The notes beneath the pieces were generated by a model, which was not told where the DNA came from, made no database searches, and saw only the letters and a program-made list of their open reading frames with translations. The translations under genes and the position numbers were made by a program. A stretch of DNA of 64,000 nt. Origin: Vitreoscilla filiformis. Lineage in GTDB: Bacteria > Pseudomonadota > Gammaproteobacteria > Burkholderiales > Burkholderiaceae_C. Each line of letters starts with the position of its first letter. Positions within the stretch are counted from its first letter, which is position 1. The stretch spans positions 1,178,001-1,242,000 of the forward strand of contig NZ_CP022423.1 of assembly GCF_002222655.1 (NCBI RefSeq), written 5' to 3'. This document shows, one piece after another, positions 45,167 to 53,453 of the stretch.

Positions 45167-45708
45167 GATGGATTGACTCTAGCCTCATACCATTCATTGG
45201 GTAGCAGTGGGTGAAGGCGAATGCCAACGCGTTCCAGTTGATCTTTGGCGATATACCAATCCGTTTCAGCACCGTAGACGATGGGGGGTGACTCGTCATG
45301 CAAAATCAGCGTAGACAGTGCACATGCAACCCATTTTCGATCTTCCCTGTCGCTAACTAACTTCTCATGCTCTGGGGCTAAGATGGCGATGTGCTCACCA
45401 TTGGCCTCTAAATCGTCAATAGGAACTTCATCCACGAGATTACGATCAAATTTGTTTTGAAGCACTTGGATGCCGTACTCTTGTGCATGCCATTCTTCGA
45501 ATGGCATATTACGCTCGTATTCTTTACGGACTAGTCCAAGATCGTCTATCACGATCCTGTCGTTAGATTGTTCAAAAGATACCAGCCATTCATAGACAAT
45601 TTGTCGCAGTTCAATCTCTCGTGGCATCGCCCTGGTGGCTACATTAGATAGCTCTAAGACCGCGCTCGCAGCCAACATGACGTTGGTATCAATTAGAAAT
45701 CTTGCCAT
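45163..45708 (-). CDS. PIN-domain protein (putative ribonuclease)
   Basis: This 181-residue protein starts MARFLIDTNVMLAAS, the first PIN acidic motif (D7), followed by VIDDLGLVRKEYERNM (central acidic residues), DREDRKWVACAL and GAETDWY, which supply the remaining conserved acidic residues of the metal-dependent PIN nuclease site. It overlaps the upstream ATPase gene by 20 nt and the downstream RNA ligase start by 3 nt. It is AT-richer than the genome. The nuclease role is inferred from the family; no cognate small antitoxin is seen. Confidence 0.75.
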   Translation of the reverse strand: MARFLIDTNVMLAASAVLELSNVATRAMPREIELRQIVYEWLVSFEQSNDRIVIDDLGLVRKEYERNMPFEEWHAQEYGIQVLQNKFDRNLVDEVPIDDLEANGEHIAILAPEHEKLVSDREDRKWVACALSTLILHDESPPIVYGAETDWYIAKDQLERVGIRLHPLLPNEWYEARVNPS

Positions 45709-47002
45709 CGGTAGCCCTCAATTCTTTAGCACGTTTGATCTCCAGCGCTGTTTGTTCCCGAGTTTCTCCTAGTGCATCACCAAAGAAACTGGCGGGCCAG
45801 TTTCTGACACGGCCCAAGTCGTCGAGTTCGAGTTGACGCAGCTTTGCTGCCTGACCATCACGCTCAATGAAATACATAGCAACCGTGCTTGGTGTTGCTT
45901 CCTGCCTAGCGACCAAGGTTTGCATCCGGCGAAACAGGTGCTCTGAGTGTGTTTCGACGATGAACTGCACTTTGCGCTCTCGGCTGATGGTACCGAACAG
46001 TTCGGCCAAAATGGACTGGGCCAGCGGGTGCAGGTGGATTTCTGGCTCTTCTAAAATGACGGTGCTGCCGGGCGGCGCAAAGTGTGCAATGACCAAGACG
46101 GGCAAGACCTGGGAAATGCCGATCCCAACGTCTCGGATATTACTAGCAACTCCGTCACGATACACGACGAGTTCATACCGGTTGGAGCGGCCTTGCTGAC
46201 GAACGTCCAACTTATCAGCCACTTTCATCCGATTCAGCCAGTGCGAAACTCCATCCAGAATGTATCTGTATTCAGGGCCTTTGATCAGCGCACTGGCTAG
46301 TAGAGCATCAACGGCGCCACGGCCATCAATACCCACATCACCGGGTGTTGTTTTGTTCCATGAATAGTCTCGCTCCGGTCTGCGCCGCAGCGGCCCGAGA
46401 TAAATAATCGATTCGAATTCACGGCGAATGGCTAAACTCAGGTCTTCCACCGTGCGACCATCTTGATTGAGACCGGCAATGGCGTCGGCTGAAAATGCAA
46501 TCGATCGTTCCGGGGCGTAAGTTCGACCGCTGAGTCCGGGTTGTGTCTCGCCGTCCACCAAGATGGAAAATGCACCCTTATTGCGGCGAACAGCCCCGAA
46601 GCGCCGGCCAGCAGTTTGCAAATCCAGATCCTGAATGACGACGTTGCCCTTTGAAGCTTGCCCGTAGATGCAGTTGAGCTGACCTGAGTTAACGCGACGT
46701 TCTGGGTCTTTTGGGCGCTGGAAGGCAAACCCAATCGAAAACTGACGTGGAGCTTCGGCTGCTTGATGTAATACGTCCTCAAAATCACCGAAGTTGAACA
46801 GATCGTTGACTTCGTCACCGCCAAGATTCAAATGCACCATGCGATCAGGTGATTGCACGGTTTGCTTGAGCAGCAGCAAGCTTTGGATCAGGGTGGATTT
46901 TCCTGATGAGTTTGTGCCCAGCAGCATGGTCACGGGTTTGAGCGCAATGTCGCCCGTATCTTTCCAAGCTTTGAAGTTGGTGAGCCTAAGTTGTGTGAAC
47001 AT
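45689..47002 (-). CDS. SMC-like AAA ATPase (DUF3696 type)
   Basis: The 437-residue protein has FTQLRLTNFKAWKDTGDIAL and Walker A LGTNSSGKSTLIQSLLLLKQ at the N-terminus, then a late ABC-type core: IGISQVLPVLVIAHFAPPGS, Walker B TVILEEPEIHLHPLAQSILA and FIVETHSEHLFRRMQTL. The C-terminal NWPASFFGDALGE resembles DUF3696. Such overcoming/OLD-like ATPases often pair with nuclease effectors in phage-defence or toxin systems. It overlaps the PIN gene by 20 nt and is AT-richer than the flanks. Confidence 0.85.
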   Translation of the reverse strand: MFTQLRLTNFKAWKDTGDIALKPVTMLLGTNSSGKSTLIQSLLLLKQTVQSPDRMVHLNLGGDEVNDLFNFGDFEDVLHQAAEAPRQFSIGFAFQRPKDPERRVNSGQLNCIYGQASKGNVVIQDLDLQTAGRRFGAVRRNKGAFSILVDGETQPGLSGRTYAPERSIAFSADAIAGLNQDGRTVEDLSLAIRREFESIIYLGPLRRRPERDYSWNKTTPGDVGIDGRGAVDALLASALIKGPEYRYILDGVSHWLNRMKVADKLDVRQQGRSNRYELVVYRDGVASNIRDVGIGISQVLPVLVIAHFAPPGSTVILEEPEIHLHPLAQSILAELFGTISRERKVQFIVETHSEHLFRRMQTLVARQEATPSTVAMYFIERDGQAAKLRQLELDDLGRVRNWPASFFGDALGETREQTALEIKRAKELRATDGKISN

Positions 47003-47359
47003 CTACAATAACCCCTGAAGTCTGGTGATGCTACACCAACTTTCTCCAGTTTTGGCCGTCGCGACAGTTGCCCACATTCGTCCTTTGCGCCGTTCGGCAC
47101 AGCCACAATCGGCGAACGGGCTCGGTGAGGGGGGCATGCCAGTGCATCGATTGGGTGTGTCGGTGGTTAAACGCTGAGCTACGCGTGTGGCCAGAGCGGT
47201 GGAGTTGGTGGTACAGCAGGCGGGGTAGTTCTTGTAAACACGGAATTTCGTGTAATCACCCCCGAAAAAGGAGATGATTTGCCTAGAATTCCGTGTAAAT
47301 AACCCGTGCAGTAGGCTTTAGCGGCACACCGGCTGGCCTGTCGGGTTTGAAAGCCCCAC
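47003..47359. promoter_or_regulatory. Divergent control region between the ATPase and HTH genes
   Basis: This 357-bp region has no credible gene. The left 200 bp shows nothing notable beyond the ATPase promoter it must hold. The right part contains the operator sites listed separately and a GGAG-like run (AAAAAGGAGATGATTTG) at 47265-47281 that is not followed by a coding frame. Confidence 0.5.
47236..47297. promoter_or_regulatory. Palindromic operator upstream of the HTH gene
   Basis: ACACG-GAATTT-CGTGT (47238-47253) is a dyad, and the half-site AATTCCGTGTAAA recurs at 47287-47299 (compare AATTTCGTGTAA in the first copy). The spacing of about 43 bp places repeated half-sites in front of the HTH gene, as expected for an autoregulating antitoxin-like repressor. 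Recognition by that protein is inferred. Confidence 0.6.
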
Positions 47360-47677
47360 ATGGACAAGCGTTACAAAACCCTCACCCTGCCCGAACAAGT
47401 GGTGCTGCGCCGTCAAGCCATCGAAGACGTGCTGGCCCATCCCGAGTGGACGCTGCCCGAAGCCGTTCGCCACCTGAAAAAAACCATGCGCCTGACCACC
47501 GCCGAGCTGGCCAAGCTGGCCGGCATCGGCGCCCGCACCCTGCAAGACATCGAGCAAGAGCGCAGCGACGGCAGCGTGCAGACGATGAACCGCATCCTGG
47601 GCGTGGTGGGGCTGCGGTTGGGGGTGGGGCGGGTCAAACCTCCGGCGTGTACTTCTCCCGCAACACCTTCTTGTTGA
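47360..47677 (+). CDS. XRE/HipB-like helix-turn-helix protein
   Basis: This 105-residue protein has a helix-turn-helix (KTMRLTTAELAKLAGIGART-LQDIEQERSDGSVQTMNRIL) typical of HipB-like antitoxin or XRE repressors. The ATG at 47360 begins MDKRYKTLTLPEQ. The last 15 codons overlap, in the opposite direction, the 3' end of the acyl-CoA ligase gene; the tail GRVKPPACTSPATPSC looks like read-through, so the gene may be truncated. No hipA toxin follows. It is preceded by palindromic sites. Confidence 0.75.
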   Translation: MDKRYKTLTLPEQVVLRRQAIEDVLAHPEWTLPEAVRHLKKTMRLTTAELAKLAGIGARTLQDIEQERSDGSVQTMNRILGVVGLRLGVGRVKPPACTSPATPSC

Positions 47678-49280
47678 GCTTGCCCACGCTGGTCTTGTCG
47701 ATGTTCTCGACGAAGCGCCAGTGCGCCGGCACGGCATAACGCGAGATGTGGCCTTCCTTGGCCGAGGCGTCGATGATCGCTGTCAAGCCTGGCACATCCT
47801 CGCTGGCGCCGGGTTTCAGCACGATCAGCGCCATCGGGCGCTCGCCCCATTTCGCGTCGGGCACGCCGATCACCGCCACTTCGCTCACGCTCGGATGGCG
47901 CGACAGCAGCCCTTCCACCTCCAGCGACGACACCCACTCGCCCCCCGTCTTGATCACATCCTTGATGCGATCCGTGACGCGCAGGTAACCGTGGCGGTCG
48001 ATCACGCCGATGTCGTTGGTGTGCAAGTAACCGCCCGACCACAGCACTTCCGACGCCTGCGGGTTTTGGTAATAGCCCTGCGTCAGCCACGGCGCACGCA
48101 CCACGACTTCACCGGGGCTGCGGCCATCGTGCGGCACATCCTCCATTTGGCCATCGACGATGCGCAAATCGACCAGCGGAATCGGCAAACCCGTGCGGGT
48201 GCGGATGTCCAGCTCTTCCAGGTCGTTGCCCATCAAATCCGGCTTGATTTGCGAGAGCGTGAGGATCGGGCAAGTCTCCGACATGCCGTAGCCGGTGAAC
48301 AAGTCCATGCCACGATCCAGCCCGGCCTGGGCCAGCCCCTTGGTCAGCGCCGAACCGCCGATGATGACCTTCCAGCCCTTCAAATCGGTCTCAGCCGCCG
48401 CCGGGCTGGTGAGCAGCATGTGCAAGATGGTGGGCACGCAATGCGAGAAGGTCACGCCTTCTTTTTGCTTGAGCGCCAGCAGCATGTCCGGCACATAACG
48501 GCCCGGATACACCTGCTTCAACCCCAGCACCGTGGTCACAAACGGCATGCCCCAGGCGTGAACGTGGAACATCGGCGTGATCGGCATGTACACGTCATTG
48601 CGGCTGACGCGCCCCTGCTCCGGCGCACTGGCCAGCGCACCCAGCACCGCCAAAGTGTGCAACACCAGTTGCCGATGGCTGAAGAACACCCCCTTGGGCA
48701 GCCCCGTGGTGCCGGTGGTGTAGAACGTCGTGGCGCGGGCGTTTTCGTCGAAATCGGGGAACTCGTAGTCCGGCAGGTGAGCGGCCCGGGTGAGCAGGGC
48801 CTCGTATTCACCGGCGAAACCGTCGGGCAGCTCGGTCGGTTCGTCGGCCAGCAACAGCGCGGTGCGCACGCCCGGCAGTTGCGAGCGAATCTGCTGCCAC
48901 AAAGGCAAAAACTCCGCGTTCACCAGCACGACGCTGGCGCCGCTGTGCGTCAGCGTGTAGACGATCTGGTCGGGCGAGAGCCGCACATTGGCCGTCATCA
49001 GCACCGCGCCCATCATCGGAATGGCGAAGTAGCTTTCCAGGTAACGGTGGCTGTCCCAATCCATCACCGCCACCGTGTCACCGGGCTGCACGCCGTGGGC
49101 GCGCAGCACATGCGCCAAACGTCCGACGCGCTGGCGCACCTCGCGGTAGGTCAGCCGCAGTTGGTCGCGGTAGACGATTTCTTGATCGGGCGCCGTCGCC
49201 AGCGGGGTGTGCCACAACTGCTTGATGAGCAGCGGGTAACCGTAGGCCGAGGGCGTGGGGGTGATGGGATCGATGGGCAT
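47634..49280 (-). CDS. Fatty acyl-CoA ligase (AlkK-like AMP-forming synthetase)
   Basis: This 548-residue ANL-superfamily enzyme activates a carboxylic acid with ATP and CoA. The AMP-binding loop is YTTGTTGLPKGVFFSH; later motifs are YGMSETCPILTL, GGYLHTNDIGVIDRHGYLRV, DRIKDVIKTGGEWVSSLEVE and the C-terminal catalytic Lys in DKTSVGKLNKKVL. Its pattern is closest to medium/long-chain AlkK-type ligases. It lies downstream of etfBA but is separated from it by a strong terminator, so it is probably its own unit. Confidence 0.9.
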   Translation of the reverse strand: MPIDPITPTPSAYGYPLLIKQLWHTPLATAPDQEIVYRDQLRLTYREVRQRVGRLAHVLRAHGVQPGDTVAVMDWDSHRYLESYFAIPMMGAVLMTANVRLSPDQIVYTLTHSGASVVLVNAEFLPLWQQIRSQLPGVRTALLLADEPTELPDGFAGEYEALLTRAAHLPDYEFPDFDENARATTFYTTGTTGLPKGVFFSHRQLVLHTLAVLGALASAPEQGRVSRNDVYMPITPMFHVHAWGMPFVTTVLGLKQVYPGRYVPDMLLALKQKEGVTFSHCVPTILHMLLTSPAAAETDLKGWKVIIGGSALTKGLAQAGLDRGMDLFTGYGMSETCPILTLSQIKPDLMGNDLEELDIRTRTGLPIPLVDLRIVDGQMEDVPHDGRSPGEVVVRAPWLTQGYYQNPQASEVLWSGGYLHTNDIGVIDRHGYLRVTDRIKDVIKTGGEWVSSLEVEGLLSRHPSVSEVAVIGVPDAKWGERPMALIVLKPGASEDVPGLTAIIDASAKEGHISRYAVPAHWRFVENIDKTSVGKLNKKVLREKYTPEV

Positions 49281-49311
49281 GGTCGGGGTCTCCGTTTGTT
49301 ATCAAGGGGCG

Positions 49312-49346
49312 AAAAAAACCCCCATCAACGGGGCTGATGGGGGTTT
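49312..49346 (-). terminator. Rho-independent terminator after etfA
   Basis: Read leftward, AAACCCCCATCA-GCCCCGT-TGATGGGGGTTT forms a perfect 12-bp stem ending in a run of seven T (A on the plus strand at 49312-49318). It lies just past the etfA stop. Confidence 0.93.
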
Positions 49347-49389
49347 GAAAGTCTCGTCGGGTCGAGACGTGGAGGGTTCTAAAACGGCC

Positions 49390-50316
49390 TCAGAGCTTGC
49401 TGACCAGCTCCGGCACCGCTGCGAACAGATCGGCTTCCAGGCCGTAGTCGGCGACGCTGAAAATCGGTGCTTCCGGATCCTTGTTGATCGCCACGATCAC
49501 CTTCGAATCCTTCATGCCGGCCAAATGCTGGATCGCGCCCGAGATGCCGCAAGCGACATACAAACTCGGTGCGACGATCTTGCCGGTTTGCCCGACTTGC
49601 CAATCGTTCGGCGCATAACCCGCATCGACGGCGGCACGGCTGGCGCCCAGCGCGGCGCCCAGCTTGTCGGCCAGCGGCGTCAGCACTTCGTTGAACTTGT
49701 CGCTCGAACCCATGGCGCGGCCACCGGAGACGATCACCTTGGCGGCGGTCAACTCCGGGCGGTCGCTCTTGGTGACTTCGCGGCCCACGAAGGCGCTTTG
49801 CGCGCTGGCGCCCACAGCGGCGATGCTTTCCACTGCGGCGGCGCCACCTTGGCCGGCAGCATCAAACCCGGTGGTGCGCACGGTGATGACCTTTACCGCA
49901 TCGGTGCTTTGCACCGTGGCGATGGCGTTGCCAGCGTAGATCGGGCGCTCGAACGTGTCGGCGCTCACCACTTTGGTGATGTCGCTCAGTTGCGCCACGT
50001 CCAGCTTGGCAGCCACACGCGGGGCGGTGTTCTTGCCGCTGGCGGTGGCCGGGAACAGGATATGGCTGTAACCGCCAGCGATGGCCAGCACTTGCGCGGC
50101 CAGGTTTTCCGCCAGGCCTTCGGCCAGGCTCGCACCGTCAGCGTGCAGCACCTTGGCCACCCCGGCGACTTGCGCCGCCGCAGCCGCCACCGCAGCAGCA
50201 CCCGAGCCGGCCACCAGCACATGCACCTCACCCAGTTGGGCGGCGGCGGTCACGGTGTTGAGGGTTGCGCCCTTGAGGTGCGCGTTGTCGTGTTCAGCAA
50301 TGACGAGGACGGCCAT
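49390..50316 (-). CDS. etfA: Electron transfer flavoprotein alpha subunit
   Basis: The 308-residue FAD-binding subunit accepts electrons from acyl-CoA dehydrogenases. The FAD-binding C-terminal half includes [40 protein letters not shown] and [20 protein letters not shown]. It follows etfB by 1 nt and ends at a terminator. It would pass electrons to the ETF-ubiquinone oxidoreductase encoded at 58000. Confidence 0.97.
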   Translation of the reverse strand: MAVLVIAEHDNAHLKGATLNTVTAAAQLGEVHVLVAGSGAAAVAAAAAQVAGVAKVLHADGASLAEGLAENLAAQVLAIAGGYSHILFPATASGKNTAPRVAAKLDVAQLSDITKVVSADTFERPIYAGNAIATVQSTDAVKVITVRTTGFDAAGQGGAAAVESIAAVGASAQSAFVGREVTKSDRPELTAAKVIVSGGRAMGSSDKFNEVLTPLADKLGAALGASRAAVDAGYAPNDWQVGQTGKIVAPSLYVACGISGAIQHLAGMKDSKVIVAINKDPEAPIFSVADYGLEADLFAAVPELVSKL

Positions 50317-50317
50317 C

Positions 50318-51070
50318 TCAGATCACCTTGGCTTCGTTCTTGAGTTTTTCCACCAGCGCGGCCACGTCGGCCACCTTCACGCCCGCACCGCGCACCGGCG
50401 GTTCAGCGACCTTCAAGGTCTTCAGGCGCGGCGCCACGTCCACGCCCAGATCGGCGGGCTTGACGGTGGCCAGCGGCTTTTTCTTGGCCTTCATGATGTT
50501 GGGCAGCGTCACATAACGCGGCTCGTTCAGGCGCAAGTCCGTGGTGATGATGGCCGGCAGGCTCACGCGCACGGTTTCCAGGCCGCCGTCCACCTCGCGG
50601 GTGACGGTGGCGGCGTCGGCGCTCAGTTCCACCTTCGAAGCGAACGTGGCTTGCGGACGATCCAGCAGCGCCGCCAGCATTTGGCCGGTTTGGTTGCTGT
50701 CATCGTCAATGGCTTGTTTGCCCAGGATCACCAAGCTCGGGCCTTCTTTTTCCACCAACGCCTTGAGGATTTTGGCGACGGCCAGCGGTTGTACCTCGTC
50801 GGCGCCGCAGTCCACCAAAATGCCGCGATCGGCGCCGATGGCCATGGCGGTGCGCAGGGTTTCTTGGCACTGCGTCGGCCCGCAGGACACGGCGATGACT
50901 TCCGTCACCCCGCCCTTTTCCTTCAGACGCACCGCTTCTTCAACGGCAATCTCGTCGAAGGGGTTCATGCTCATCTTGACGTTGGCGATGTCCACGCCCG
51001 AGCCGTCGGACTTCACACGCACCTTGACGTTGTAGTCCACCACGCGTTTGACCGCGACCAATGCTTTCAT
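50318..51070 (-). CDS. etfB: Electron transfer flavoprotein beta subunit
   Basis: The 250-residue AMP-binding subunit of ETF has the signature [20 protein letters not shown] at the start, [20 protein letters not shown], and [20 protein letters not shown] near the end, the docking loop (recognition) region. It forms a heterodimer with EtfA. It lies 3 nt downstream of the MaoC gene in the acyl-CoA oxidation operon. Confidence 0.97.
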   Translation of the reverse strand: MKALVAVKRVVDYNVKVRVKSDGSGVDIANVKMSMNPFDEIAVEEAVRLKEKGGVTEVIAVSCGPTQCQETLRTAMAIGADRGILVDCGADEVQPLAVAKILKALVEKEGPSLVILGKQAIDDDSNQTGQMLAALLDRPQATFASKVELSADAATVTREVDGGLETVRVSLPAIITTDLRLNEPRYVTLPNIMKAKKKPLATVKPADLGVDVAPRLKTLKVAEPPVRGAGVKVADVAALVEKLKNEAKVI

Positions 51071-51073
51071 GTC

Positions 51074-51541
51074 TCAAACTCCTTTGTTGTCTGCCGCTGC
51101 TTGGGCAGCCCGGCGTGCGCTGGAGGTCGTCATCACCAGCGCTTCGCCATCGATCACGACCACGTTGCGCACCCGGCACACCGTTTCCAGCGTCACCCGC
51201 GCCTTGACCAGATCGACCGATTTGACCGTCACGGTGGCGTGAACGGTGTCACCCGGGCGAACGGGGGCTTTGAAACGCAGTTGCTGCCCGAGGTACACCG
51301 TGCCCGGCCCGGGCAGGCGATTGGCCACAGCCGCCGAGATCACGCTGGCGGTCAGGAAACCGTGGGCGATGCGCCCGCCAAACTGAGTCGTAGCGGCGAA
51401 TTCTTCGTTGGTGTGTACAGCGTTGTTGTCGCCGGAGACACCGGCGAACAACACGATGTCCGCCTCGGTGATGGTCTTCGAAAAACTGGCGCTCATGCCT
51501 TCGCGCAGGTCTTCGACGTCGTAGCCGTTGAGGTGGTTCAT
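51074..51541 (-). CDS. MaoC-type (R)-enoyl-CoA hydratase
   Basis: This 155-residue hot-dog fold protein has the hydratase-2 motif with catalytic D38 and H43 (GVSGDNNAVH), and FGGRIAHGFLTASVISAAVA. Such enzymes add water to trans-2-enoyl-CoA to give the (R)-3-hydroxyacyl-CoA, as PhaJ does. The ATG at 51541 (MNHLNGYDVEDL) is the family-like start. It lies between the acyl-CoA dehydrogenase and etfB, in line with stepwise acyl-CoA oxidation. Confidence 0.9.
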   Translation of the reverse strand: MNHLNGYDVEDLREGMSASFSKTITEADIVLFAGVSGDNNAVHTNEEFAATTQFGGRIAHGFLTASVISAAVANRLPGPGTVYLGQQLRFKAPVRPGDTVHATVTVKSVDLVKARVTLETVCRVRNVVVIDGEALVMTTSSARRAAQAAADNKGV

Positions 51542-51572
51542 GGGGCTTCCCTGAAGTGTGCGGCGGGCGGAA

Positions 51573-53363
51573 TCAGAACTGGCTGTCCGACAGGCCCAGC
51601 GTGGTGGCAGCGCCTTCGGTGACAACGGCTTGCAGGCCGCTGCACTCGCTCATCACATGCGCCATGTAGTGGCGGGCGGTGACGACCTTGGCTTGCAGGA
51701 AATCGTAGTCGGCGCTGCCGGCGGCGATTTGCGCCGCCGCACATTCGGCCAACCGGGCCAGCAACCAGCCGCTCACCACGTTGCCGGTCAGCTTGAGGAA
51801 GGGCACCGCCGCTGCGTTCACCGCTGCCGGGTTGCCGGCGTAGGTGGCCAGCAGGTATTGGGTGGCGGTGTTGAGCGCGTCCACGCTTTGCAGCAGGCTG
51901 CGGCCCAGGCCGTCGGTGCCGCAGGATTGGCCTTCTTCCACCATGCGCTGGGCGTCGGCGCGCACATCGGCCAGCAGGGCGGCCATGGTGCTGCCACCTT
52001 CGCGGCACAGCTTGCGGCCCACCAAGTCATTGGCTTGGATGCCGGTCGTGCCCTCGTAGATGGTGGTGATGTGGGCGTCGCGCATGTATTGCGCCGCGCC
52101 GGTTTCTTCAATGAAACCCATGCCGCCGTGGATTTGCACGCCGGTGTACGTCACAGTTTGCGCCACTTCCGTGCACCAGCCCTTCACCACCGGGGTGAGC
52201 AGCTCGGCACGGCTTTGGCTTTGGGCGCGCACGCCCGCGTCTTCGTGACCGGCGGCGCGATCCAGCAAGCCCGCAGCGTAGTAGGCCAGGGCGCGCATGG
52301 CTTCGGTGCGGGCCTTCATGTCCATCAACATGCGGCGCACATCCGGGTGGCCAATGATGGTGCGCGAACCGGCCACCAGGGTGCGGCCTTGCACGCGTTC
52401 CAGCGCGTATTCACGGGCGTGCTGGTAAGCCCGCTCGGACACGCCCAAGCCTTCCAAGCCCACGTTCACGCGGGCGTGGTTCATCATGGTGAACATGTAC
52501 GACAGACCCTTGTGCGCCTCGCCCACCAGGTAGCCGATGGCGCCAGGGCCGTCGCCGAAGCTCATCACCGAGGTCGGGCTGCCGTGGATGCCCATCTTGT
52601 GTTCGATGGAGGTGCAGGCCAGGTCGTTGCGCTCGCCCAGCGAGCCGTCGTCGTTCACCAGGAACTTCGGGCAAACGAACAGCGAGATGCCCTTCACGCC
52701 TTCGGGCGCGTCCGGCAGGCGGGCCAGCACCAGGTGGATGATGTTTTCCGCCAGATCGTGCTCACCCCAGGTGATGAAGATCTTGGTGCCGCTGACTCGG
52801 TAGTGATCACCTTCCGGCACGGCCTTGGTGCGCACGGCGGCCAGGTCGGAGCCGGCTTGCGGCTCGGTCAGGTTCATGGTGCCCGTCCACTTGCCGGACA
52901 CCATGTTGGGCAGGTATTTGGCCTTGAGTTCTTCGCTGCCGTGGTGGGCGATGGCTTCGACCGCACCTTGCGTCAGCATTTGGCACAGGCTGAAGCCCAG
53001 GCCGGCCGACTTCCACATTTCCGCCACGGCGGTGGACACCAGCGTCGGCAAGCCTTGGCCACCGAACTCGGTGCGGGCGGGCATGGCGTGCCAGCCGGTT
53101 TCGCAGAACGAGTCGTAGGCTTCTTTGAAGCCCGGCGCGGCGGTGACGACGTTGCCGGTGCTCCAGCGGGCACCGATTTTGTCGCCCGTGCGGTTGATCG
53201 GGTCGAGCACGCCGGAGGCGAACTTGCCGGCTTCTTCGAGGATGGCTTCCACCAGATCGGCGCTGACCTCTTCACGGCCAGGCTGGGCGGCAATCGCATC
53301 CAGCCCACCGACTTCCTTCATCGCAAACAGCATGTCGCGCAGCGGGGCGGCGTAGGTACTCAT
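51573..53363 (-). CDS. Acyl-CoA dehydrogenase (large, DmdC-like class)
   Basis: This 596-residue flavoenzyme introduces a trans-2 double bond into acyl-CoA. It has the FAD motifs MNLTEPQAGSDLAAVRTKAV and HYRVSGTKIFITWGEHD, and near the C-terminus GVQIHGGMGFIEETGAAQYM and the catalytic-base region ITTIYEGTTGIQANDLVGRK. Its length and C-terminal extension fit the larger AcdH/DmdC group rather than the 380-residue class. The ATG at 53363 starts MSTYAAPLRDMLFAMKEV. It is the second gene of the operon. Confidence 0.93.
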   Translation of the reverse strand: MSTYAAPLRDMLFAMKEVGGLDAIAAQPGREEVSADLVEAILEEAGKFASGVLDPINRTGDKIGARWSTGNVVTAAPGFKEAYDSFCETGWHAMPARTEFGGQGLPTLVSTAVAEMWKSAGLGFSLCQMLTQGAVEAIAHHGSEELKAKYLPNMVSGKWTGTMNLTEPQAGSDLAAVRTKAVPEGDHYRVSGTKIFITWGEHDLAENIIHLVLARLPDAPEGVKGISLFVCPKFLVNDDGSLGERNDLACTSIEHKMGIHGSPTSVMSFGDGPGAIGYLVGEAHKGLSYMFTMMNHARVNVGLEGLGVSERAYQHAREYALERVQGRTLVAGSRTIIGHPDVRRMLMDMKARTEAMRALAYYAAGLLDRAAGHEDAGVRAQSQSRAELLTPVVKGWCTEVAQTVTYTGVQIHGGMGFIEETGAAQYMRDAHITTIYEGTTGIQANDLVGRKLCREGGSTMAALLADVRADAQRMVEEGQSCGTDGLGRSLLQSVDALNTATQYLLATYAGNPAAVNAAAVPFLKLTGNVVSGWLLARLAECAAAQIAAGSADYDFLQAKVVTARHYMAHVMSECSGLQAVVTEGAATTLGLSDSQF

Positions 53364-53453
53364 CTGAATTTCTCCGAAAAGGGGGCCCGTCAGCCTCATG
53401 GCCACGGGCGAAATCTGCAATCGGGGCGGACGCTGAGCGTTCCGCGTTCAGCG

